Part shown: in pieces, positions 1 to 6,136 of the stretch | Layout: each line of letters begins with the position of its first letter | Position numbering within the stretch: position 1 is the stretch's first letter | NCBI GenBank assembly: GCA_023412435.1 | Contig: JAEYNS010000376.1 | Span: forward strand, 1 to 6,946 | Reading direction: 5' to 3' | Source: Actinomycetes bacterium | GTDB lineage: Bacteria; Actinomycetota; Actinomycetes; Propionibacteriales; Propionibacteriaceae | DNA length: 6,946 nucleotides | Notes under the pieces: model-generated | The model's input: only the letters and a program-made list of their open reading frames with translations | Told to the model about the DNA's origin: nothing | The model's database searches: none | Made by a program: the position numbers and the translations under genes

Positions 1-930
1 CGCCCAGGTGAGGGTCGAGCCCTCGCAGAGCTGCATCGTGCCCAGCACCGAGGGGTAGCTGCCCAGGTCGCAGGCCTGGTCGCCGGCCTGGTGGGGCAGC
101 CGGGCGATCGCGGTGGGGCCGTCGGCCCGGTAGGTCAGCGTGGTCACCGCCTCCCGGTCGGTGACCTCGTAGCCGACCTGGGAGCCCGTGACGAGGTGGG
201 CTGCCGCCGCGGCCAGCTCGCCGGCGTCCCTGCCCTCGGGGACCGGCCAGAAGACCAGGCTGCCGCCGGCGTCCACCGCGGCGTCGGGGCCGGAGACGGT
301 AGCTCCGGTGGCGAGCAGCGCGTACTGCACCCCGCCGAGGGTGGCGGTGTGGAGCCCGTCGCCGGCGGGTTCGAAGCCGGCCGGCAGGGTGACGGTGACG
401 TTGCGCTCGGCCACCCACGACACGAAGGGCGAACCCTGCGCCAGAGTTGTCCGACCGAGCTTCTCGCCGTCGGCGGTCAGGTTGTCCAGCCCGACCACGG
501 ACGGGTCGCTGGTGGCGACGACGGACCGTTCGGCACCCAGCCCCACCGTGACGTCCGCCACGAACCCGCCCGCGATCGTCGCCGGGTTGGCGACCACCCG
601 CGGCAGGCCGAGGGCGAACCCGTCACCGGTGAGGCTGAACCCGAGCGGGAGCGGGAACACCGGCATGGGTTCGTCGCCGAAGACGAGGCCGGAGTACCAC
701 CTGTTGGTGGGCGGGGTGAGGCCGTCCGTGAGCCGCTGGACCGGCAGCGGCTTGACGGTGCGCTGCGGCAGGGCCGCGACCAGGGGCGCCACCGCGGCGT
801 CGGGCAGCACCTCGGTGGCGGGCGGCGATGTCGTCGGCGACCCCCCGGACGGGGGAACGGCGGCGGGTGAGCACCCGATGAGCATCAGGGTGAGACCGGC
901 CAGCAGGCCGGCGCGGGGTCGGAGGGTCAT
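1..930 (-). CDS. Lipoprotein GH81 endo-beta-1,3-glucanase, N-terminal part (truncated by window edge)
   Basis: The visible 310 residues form an open frame that runs off the left edge. The N-terminus is a lipoprotein signal: a short Arg-containing start, a hydrophobic stretch, then the lipobox LIGC with Cys20, followed by a Ser/Pro/Thr-rich linker to about residue 45. Residues from about 70 match the N-terminal beta-sandwich domain of glycoside hydrolase family 81: TNRWYSGLVFG (75-85), VFPLPLGF (91-98), LPHQ (278-281) and GTMQLCEGSTLTW (297-309). Family members cleave internal bonds of beta-1,3-glucans. The catalytic helical barrel lies outside the window, so activity cannot be judged here. 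The ATG at 930 overlaps the upstream gene's TGA as ATGA and has only a weak GGA upstream, which suggests translational coupling. Its place as third gene behind a glucan synthase suggests a surface-anchored enzyme that trims or releases the exported polymer. Family assignment is from recalled motifs. Confidence 0.85.
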   Translation of the reverse strand, partial: MTLRPRAGLLAGLTLMLIGCSPAAVPPSGGSPTTSPPATEVLPDAAVAPLVAALPQRTVKPLPVQRLTDGLTPPTNRWYSGLVFGDEPMPVFPLPLGFSLTGDGFALGLPRVVANPATIAGGFVADVTVGLGAERSVVATSDPSVVGLDNLTADGEKLGRTTLAQGSPFVSWVAERNVTVTLPAGFEPAGDGLHTATLGGVQYALLATGATVSGPDAAVDAGGSLVFWPVPEGRDAGELAAAAAHLVTGSQVGYEVTDREAVTTLTYRADGPTAIARLPHQAGDQACDLGSYPSVLGTMQLCEGSTLTWA

Positions 931-1661
931 CGCAGTCCAATCTTGGCCAGGAAGTCCTTCAGGATGTCTCCGGTGCCGGCCAGCGGCCCGGTGTCGTCAA
1001 GCTCGACCGCCACCGTCACCGGCGTCCCGGGCTTGCCGAGCGCGGGCTGCACCGTCGGCAACTCGGGTGAACTGACGCGCAGCGTGCTGACGGTGCCGGT
1101 CTCCCCGGTCTCGACCGCTACCGCGGTCACCTCGCCGTCGATGATCCGGTCGTTCGGCAGGGTGATCCGCGCCGGCGACCCGGGATGGACCCGGGCATAG
1201 TCCCGCGGCACCAGCCGGAAGCGGGCCTCGATGGAGCGGTCGCCGTCCGCGGTGATGGTGGCCAGCGCCACCCCGGCGGGCAGCGAGTTGCCCTGGCGGG
1301 CCTGGAGGTTGCCGACCTCGCCGTCGATGACCGCGAAGTACGTGATGAGCCCCTGTTCCTTGTCGATCCGGTAGGCGTCGGTGTCGCTGACCTGCAGCCC
1401 GTTCTCGATGTCCTGCTTGAGCTGGAGGCTCTGGACGGTGAACAGCGTCTGGCCCTCGGTGACCCGGTCACCGTCCTCCACCCGCTGCAGCACGACGGTG
1501 CCGGGGTGGTCGGCGCCCACCGAGTACACCTCGGCGGCGACGTTCGCGGTGAAGCTGGTGATCGTGTTCTGGCGCTGGTTGAACAGCACCGTGAGGCCGG
1601 CCACGAGGGCGATCACCACGAAGATGCCGCCGAGCAGCCGGAGTCGGTTGGTCCAGGTCAT
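927..1661 (-). CDS. HlyD-like membrane-fusion/accessory protein of glucan synthase operon
   Basis: 244 residues with one N-terminal membrane segment (about 9-28) and an extracytoplasmic remainder. The soluble part resembles membrane-fusion (periplasmic adaptor) proteins. A first lipoyl-type half lies around 44-80 (PGTVVLQRVEDGDRVTEGQ), a second half around 108-137 (GEVGNLQARQGNSLPAG), and a beta-barrel-like region from about 143 (IEARFRLVPRDYARVHPGSPARITL). Only about 30 residues separate the two halves, so the long alpha-helical hairpin of tripartite-pump adaptors is absent. This resembles the short accessory proteins found beside beta-glucan and alginate synthases (BgsB of Sinorhizobium mixed-linkage glucan, Alg44-type domains); that parallel is inferred. 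The start at 1661 has GGGAGG five bases upstream and overlaps the synthase TGA as ATGA; the 3' end overlaps the GH81 start likewise. The frame stays open upstream to 2417, but that part only shadows the synthase gene. The likely role is to hold or guide the growing chain outside the membrane. Confidence 0.85.
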   Translation of the reverse strand: MTWTNRLRLLGGIFVVIALVAGLTVLFNQRQNTITSFTANVAAEVYSVGADHPGTVVLQRVEDGDRVTEGQTLFTVQSLQLKQDIENGLQVSDTDAYRIDKEQGLITYFAVIDGEVGNLQARQGNSLPAGVALATITADGDRSIEARFRLVPRDYARVHPGSPARITLPNDRIIDGEVTAVAVETGETGTVSTLRVSSPELPTVQPALGKPGTPVTVAVELDDTGPLAGTGDILKDFLAKIGLR

Positions 1662-3316
1662 GCGTGCCTCCCAGCGGTGGCGAGTTCGCGGCTCTCGCGT
1701 CGCGCCACGGCCTTGGTTTCGGGTTTCTTGGGGAATGCCTCGCGCAGCGCCACCAGCAGGAACGCGCCGAGGAAGGCGGCGTTGGTGAGGCTCCAGGCCG
1801 TGGCCAGCGCGAATTGCGAGTTGTTGACGTCTCGCCAGATGCCGACCGCGCCGGTCAGCACGAGGAAGGTGAAGAGGTAGACCTGCGGCCGGATGAAGGT
1901 GAAGGGCGACTCCTTCTTCGTCCGGGCGCCGGTGACGTGCCACTTCTGTTCCTTGCCGATGAAGGCGTTGATCAGGGCCTGGTGGTAGATCGGGAACGAG
2001 GCGGCCGCGAGCAGCAGCACCTGCCAGCGGAACGAGCCGAGGGTGTAGAACGCCAGCACCACCTGCATGAGGTAGAACCCGGCGTAGAACAGCAGCCAGC
2101 TGGTGATGGACGTGCCCAGCGTCACGGGGCGCAGGTCGAAGAAGATCTCCAGCGCGGGCACCAGCATGAGCAGGCCGGGCATGATGCCGGTGAGGTAGTG
2201 GGTGGCGGTCACCAGGTACATCAGCCGCTGGTCGACGGTGAGCGGGTGCCGCGGGTTCAGGGGGTTGTGGGTGAACAGGATCTCGAAGCCGCCCGTCGCC
2301 CAGCGCAACTGCTGCTTGGTGTACGCCTCGATGGTGTCGGGGGCGTCGCCCACCGCGAGCACCTCGGGGATGTAGACGCTGCGCCAGCCGCGCTCGTGCA
2401 TCACCAGCGACGTCCACACGTCCTCGGACTTGGAGTCGGTGTAGATCCCGCCGATGTCGTCCACCGCGGCGCGGCGGAAGATGACGTTCGTGCCGACGCA
2501 GAAGGCTGCGTTGAAGTGGTTCCGACCGGGCTGGATGAACCTGTAGAAGACGGTCTGCATGTAGCCCGCGCCACGCGAGATCAGGTTGTTGAGGTTGCCG
2601 TAGCTCTGCGGGGTCTGGACGAAGGCGACGTTGGCGTCACCGAAGAACGGCAGGGTCTCGTACAGGAACTCCGGTTTGGGGACGAAGTCGGCGTCGAAGA
2701 CGCAGAAGTAGTCGCACTTCACCACGCTGAGCGCGTGGTTGATGTTGCCGGCCTTCGCGCCGCTGCCGGACAGCCGCCGAAGGTAGTTGACGCCGAGGTC
2801 GGCGGCCAGGTCGCGGACCTCGTCGGAGGCGCCGTCGTCGAGGATCCAGGTGGTGTGCCTGCCCCACATGTCGCGGGCGGCGGCCGCCGTCCGGGCGATG
2901 ACGTCGACCGGTTCGCCGTAGCAGGTGATGAACGCCGCCACAGTGGCGGGCTCGCCGTTGATGACGATCGGCCAATCAGGATTGGGGCGGTAGGCGGCGG
3001 TCGGGGTGTGGTCGCCGAACAGGGTTCGGCGGCCCGCGTAGTAGTCCTCGTCCCGGGGCGGCTTCGAGCCGGCGAGGATCGTCCACATCGCCAGCAGGGC
3101 GTGGACGACCAGCACCGCCTCGGCACCGACGACCATTACGTAGGGCAGCCAGTCGCCGCGGTTGGCGGGGTTCAGCAGGAAGATCGCGTAGGCGAGGATG
3201 CCCACGGTGGCGATCAGGACCAGCAGGATCATCACCGGCGAGTACGGGTTGCGGGTGAGTTCTCTTCGGGTGGTGGGGTCGAAGGCGTCGACCTGGCGGA
3301 GATCGTGTGCGGGCAT
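1658..3316 (-). CDS. Family 2 glycosyltransferase, processive beta-glucan synthase (curdlan/mixed-linkage/cellulose type)
   Basis: 552 residues with the full processive GT2 architecture. Two membrane helices (about 28-48 and 58-82) precede a cytoplasmic catalytic domain (about 120-345). Its motifs are in order: ILDDG (158-162), FDADF (207-211) for metal/UDP binding, FVQTPQ (232-237), FCVGTN (272-277), SED (297-299) with the catalytic-base Asp, and QQLRW (335-339), the QxxRW acceptor-channel motif. About five membrane segments follow (roughly 366-389, 402-425, 430-450, 478-493, 503-524), with KEQKWHVTG (455-463) between them. It should polymerise UDP-glucose and extrude the chain through its own channel. 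The usual TED is SED here. There is no PilZ domain; the protein ends in a short basic tail (about 528-552). ATG at 3316 has GAGG four bases upstream. Sugar and linkage are not readable from the sequence; beta-1,3 or mixed glucan is inferred from the downstream GH81 gene. Hyaluronan- or chitin-type synthases are less likely given the long C-terminal membrane domain and neighbours. Confidence 0.92.
   Translation of the reverse strand: MPAHDLRQVDAFDPTTRRELTRNPYSPVMILLVLIATVGILAYAIFLLNPANRGDWLPYVMVVGAEAVLVVHALLAMWTILAGSKPPRDEDYYAGRRTLFGDHTPTAAYRPNPDWPIVINGEPATVAAFITCYGEPVDVIARTAAAARDMWGRHTTWILDDGASDEVRDLAADLGVNYLRRLSGSGAKAGNINHALSVVKCDYFCVFDADFVPKPEFLYETLPFFGDANVAFVQTPQSYGNLNNLISRGAGYMQTVFYRFIQPGRNHFNAAFCVGTNVIFRRAAVDDIGGIYTDSKSEDVWTSLVMHERGWRSVYIPEVLAVGDAPDTIEAYTKQQLRWATGGFEILFTHNPLNPRHPLTVDQRLMYLVTATHYLTGIMPGLLMLVPALEIFFDLRPVTLGTSITSWLLFYAGFYLMQVVLAFYTLGSFRWQVLLLAAASFPIYHQALINAFIGKEQKWHVTGARTKKESPFTFIRPQVYLFTFLVLTGAVGIWRDVNNSQFALATAWSLTNAAFLGAFLLVALREAFPKKPETKAVARRESRELATAGRHA
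1667..1672 (-). promoter_or_regulatory. Ribosome binding site of the HlyD-like gene
   Basis: GGGAGG lies five bases before the ATG at 1661, inside the last codons of the glycosyltransferase gene. It fixes the start of the accessory protein and argues against a start farther upstream in the same open frame. Confidence 0.75.
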
Positions 3317-3331
3317 CGCACCTCGTTTCGG

Positions 3332-3361
3332 GACGCGCAGGGATCCCCCCGGCGCTGCGTC
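3332..3361 (-). other. Inverted repeat in glucan operon leader, next to the ribosome binding site
   Basis: On the transcribed strand GACGCAG (3361-3355) can pair with CTGCGCGTC (3340-3332), giving seven base pairs with a two-base bulge and a loop of 14 bases rich in G. It ends seven bases before the GAGG ribosome binding site of the synthase gene (3324-3321). In GC-rich DNA such repeats arise by chance, so function is unproven. Confidence 0.3.
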
Positions 3362-3369
3362 GTTGGCAG

Positions 3370-3402
3370 GTGGCGCTACCGCGGCGACACCTCGAGCGCC
3401 AC
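3370..3402 (-). other. Inverted repeat in glucan operon leader
   Basis: GTGGCGCT (3370-3377) and AGCGCCAC (3395-3402) are perfect 8-base inverted repeats around a 17-base loop. This could form a stem-loop in the synthase leader RNA or be a protein-binding dyad. There is no T-run on either side, so it is not a classical terminator. Confidence 0.25.
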
Positions 3403-3520
3403 GCGACCACCGTTGGAGCCGGTCGCCCCGTGGGCCACCAGCACTCGCTCCCGACCGATTCGGCCGGGCGCGCAGCCGCGTCGAGCGGCCTGTCCGGCGG
3501 ACTGTTTCACCGGCTCAACC

Positions 3521-3548
3521 ACGGTAGGTGCAGCAGCGTGGCAACCAA
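3521..3548 (-). promoter_or_regulatory. Candidate promoter of the glucan operon
   Basis: On the minus strand TTGGTT (3548-3543) and TACCGT (3526-3521) are separated by 16 bases, which fits a vegetative sigma promoter with a TANNNT -10. The start point would be near 3515, giving a leader of about 200 bases. Match quality is modest and other promoters in the gap are possible. Confidence 0.25.
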
Positions 3549-3647
3549 GTGACAGCAGGGTTAACGTCAGATGAGCGTGCGAAACCCGTAGTCACAGCAC
3601 ATACGCGCGGGACCACCACTGCCCACATGGTGAGATCTGGCCCTGGT

Positions 3648-3665
3648 CGGGCCCCCTGGGGCCCG
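3648..3665 (-). terminator. GC-rich hairpin after purA, possible terminator
   Basis: A perfect 7-base stem, CGGGCCC and GGGCCCG, around a 4-base loop starts 11 bases after the purA stop codon. No run of T follows on the minus strand, so it would have to act as an actinobacterial hairpin terminator without a U-tract or as an mRNA-end stabiliser. Confidence 0.4.
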
Positions 3666-3675
3666 GTTGCCCGCG

Positions 3676-4959
<1,284 letters not shown>

Positions 4960-4965
4960 CTACTG

Positions 4966-4972
4966 CCTCCTC
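4966..4972 (-). promoter_or_regulatory. Ribosome binding site of purA
   Basis: GAGGAGG lies six bases before the ATG at 4959, near-ideal Shine-Dalgarno sequence and spacing. It fixes the purA start. Confidence 0.85.
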
Positions 4973-4982
4973 GCGTAAGACA

Positions 4983-5006
4983 AGCCCGCGGCAATGCCGG
5001 CGGGCT
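4983..5006 (-). promoter_or_regulatory. Stem-loop in the purA leader
   Basis: On the minus strand AGCCCGC (5006-5000) pairs perfectly with GCGGGCT (4989-4983), with a further inner GGC/GCC pairing around a small loop. The 3' side is followed by TGTCTTACG and then the purA ribosome binding site ten bases on. If the -10 at 5023-5018 is used, this hairpin sits at the very 5' end of the purA mRNA. The moderately T-rich tail makes it look like a weak attenuator; a 5' mRNA stabiliser is an equal possibility. Confidence 0.5.
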
Positions 5007-5017
5007 CTTGCGACGAC

Positions 5018-5023
5018 ACTCTA
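5018..5023 (-). promoter_or_regulatory. Candidate -10 element of the purA promoter
   Basis: TAGAGT on the minus strand matches the actinobacterial TANNNT -10 consensus and lies about 60 bases before the purA start. No good -35 element is seen 16-18 bases upstream, which is common for actinobacterial promoters. Transcription would begin around 5011. Confidence 0.4.
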
Positions 5024-5141
5024 GCCCACCCCCGCTGGGCGGACGGCGCCGGGCTCCCGGCCCGACCGGCTGATGCCGCCGGTCGCTGCGACAGATCTGC
5101 TGCCAGATCCGCTTCCCTTCCGGAAACCACGCCTGCCGGCG

Positions 5142-5150
5142 CTATCCACA
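5142..5150 (+). other. DnaA-box-like nonamer, one mismatch
   Basis: CTATCCACA differs at the first base only from the classical box TTATCCACA. It lies 29 bases before, and in the same orientation as, a perfect box at 5171. Binding by DnaA is inferred from the motif. Confidence 0.4.
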
Positions 5151-5163
5151 GGCAGATCTGCCT
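5150..5163. repeat. 14-base perfect palindrome, possible operator
   Basis: AGGCAGATCTGCCT is identical to its reverse complement. Its core CAGATCTG occurs again at 5092-5099, and a degenerate copy CCAGATCC lies at 5103-5110. The palindrome sits between two DnaA-like nonamers in the divergent control region of purA and the DUF559 gene. A dimeric regulator could bind it; no regulator is identified. Confidence 0.45.
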
Positions 5164-5170
5164 CCCCGAG

Positions 5171-5179
5171 TTGTCCACA
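5171..5179 (+). other. DnaA-box nonamer, perfect
   Basis: TTGTCCACA is the preferred DnaA box of high-GC actinobacteria and fits the general consensus TTWTNCACA except for the G at position 3, which is normal in that group. With the nonamer at 5142 it forms a tandem pair sharing TCCACAG. One box could occur by chance; the pair makes this more notable. Confidence 0.5.
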
Positions 5180-5231
5180 GCCGGGGCGACCAGCTGACCC
5201 AACAGCCTGCTGCGAGCACAGGATCCCCGGC

Positions 5232-6083
5232 ATGACCCAGGGGAATGTCGTCACCGAGGCTGGTCTGATCCTGGCCCGGGAGCATCCCCGCCAGCGCGCG
5301 CAGCTCTATCGCCTGGTGGAAGCGGGCCGGCTGCAGATCGTCGTACCCGGGGTACTGGCCCTCCCCGGCGTGGTGAGCCGGGCCCAGTTGCTGCGCGCGC
5401 TCTGCCTGTGGTGCCCGAGGGGCGTCGTCCATGAGCGGACGGCACTGGCCGTCTGGTTCGGCGAGCCGATCAGCACCATCTACTTCGCCGGCCCTGTGAA
5501 GCGTCAGGCCCCCGCCGGGGTGGTGTTCACCTGCCGTCAGGTCCCGGAGCCGCTGATTCGGCATCGGGCGGGTATCCGGGTGGTGACACCCGCTTACGCC
5601 GCCGCCGAATGCGCCGCGTGGGATGAGGGGCGGTCGCTGCTGACAGGTCTTCGCGAGGGCCTGGTTCACACAGGAGAGCTGCAGCCGGCGCTCGCCGCGC
5701 TGGCCGGGACGGCGGGCAACGGCCGCCGCACGGCGATCGTGCGCGCCGCCGAGCGGAACCCCTGGTCCTACGCTGAACTGCTGCTGCACCGCGTCCTGGT
5801 GGAAGCCGGCATCGAAGGCTGGGTCGCCAACTGCCCGATCCGCATCAACGGACGCAGGTACGTGCCCGACCTGTGCCTTCCCTCCCACCTGCTGATCCTT
5901 GAGTTCGACGGATACGCCGAGCACTCGAAACGGCAGCAGTTCCGCGACGACCGGGAACGCCAGAACGCGCTGGTGACCGCCGGCTATCGGGTGCTTCGCT
6001 TCACCTGGGAGGACCTGACCCAGCGCCCCACGTACATCGTCGACACGGTACGTCGCGCCATCAGCCTCACAGCTTCGGCGTGA
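5232..6083 (+). CDS. DUF559 putative endonuclease with AbiEi-like N-terminal region
   Basis: 283 residues, soluble. Residues about 8-46 resemble the winged-helix start of AbiEi-type proteins (LYRLVEAGRLQIVVPGVLALPG, split here by eye into the helix 25-35 and wing 36-46). The C-terminus (about 178-276) is the DUF559 fold, related to Vsr and other PD-(D/E)xK nucleases: Glu182 in WSYAELL, PDL (212-214), LEFDGYAEH (223-231), DDRERQN (239-245), GYRVLRFTWEDL (251-262). The candidate metal site is Glu182, Asp213 and Glu224; the usual catalytic Lys is not evident. The ATG at 5232 has AGGA eight bases upstream; an in-frame ATG at 5073 would read through the DnaA-like boxes and encode a Pro-rich, unfamily-like leader. 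It is divergent from purA and close to the next gene. Such genes are common, multicopy and uncharacterised in actinobacteria. No AbiEii toxin lies beside it, so a toxin-antitoxin role is not supported. Confidence 0.82.
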   Translation: MTQGNVVTEAGLILAREHPRQRAQLYRLVEAGRLQIVVPGVLALPGVVSRAQLLRALCLWCPRGVVHERTALAVWFGEPISTIYFAGPVKRQAPAGVVFTCRQVPEPLIRHRAGIRVVTPAYAAAECAAWDEGRSLLTGLREGLVHTGELQPALAALAGTAGNGRRTAIVRAAERNPWSYAELLLHRVLVEAGIEGWVANCPIRINGRRYVPDLCLPSHLLILEFDGYAEHSKRQQFRDDRERQNALVTAGYRVLRFTWEDLTQRPTYIVDTVRRAISLTASA

Positions 6084-6136
6084 GGCGTACCCGCGTGTCC
6101 GTCCGCGCCGCGCGTCGCCGGCGGGCGAGCGGTGCC

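Larger units (their letters stand above)
3317..3675. other. Intergenic region between purA and the glucan operon
   Basis: 359 bases with no convincing gene on either strand. At the purA side is a GC-rich hairpin (3648-3665). The middle holds a weak minus-strand promoter candidate (3521-3548). The synthase side is a possible leader of about 200 bases with two inverted repeats (3370-3402 and 3332-3361) directly before the synthase ribosome binding site. Open frames across this stretch have no recognisable protein features. No match to a riboswitch consensus that I know was seen. Confidence 0.7.

Noticed and set aside
91..1200. Plus-strand open frames opposite the GH81 and HlyD-like genes
   Set aside because: Low-complexity composition and no ribosome binding or domain evidence; the minus-strand frames have a lipobox, a membrane segment and family motifs.
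1662..2417. Upstream in-frame extension of the HlyD-like protein
   Set aside because: This part lies wholly within the synthase gene in another frame, is His/Arg/Pro-rich, and the start at 1661 has a good ribosome binding site and an ATGA overlap.
3317..3515. Riboswitch (c-di-GMP or c-di-AMP type) before the glucan operon
   Set aside because: A nucleotide switch would suit the operon, but I could not find the conserved core sequences of these classes in the leader.
1664..3574. Long plus-strand open frame opposite the synthase gene
   Set aside because: It is the antisense shadow of a GC-rich gene: its translation is Val/Gly/Asp/Arg-rich with no recognisable fold, while the minus strand carries full GT2 motifs.
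5118..5125. TTCCGGAA palindrome upstream of the DUF559 gene
   Set aside because: Eight-base palindromes are expected by chance in GC-rich intergenic DNA and no second copy was seen.
5142..5179. Chromosomal or plasmid replication origin
   Set aside because: Only two DnaA-like boxes are present, there is no AT-rich unwinding region, and no dnaA, dnaN or rep gene lies in the window.
5073..5231. Longer start for the DUF559 protein
   Set aside because: The extra 53 residues are Pro/Ser-rich and cross the DnaA-like boxes and palindrome; the ATG at 5232 has AGGA at suitable spacing and gives a family-like N-terminus.
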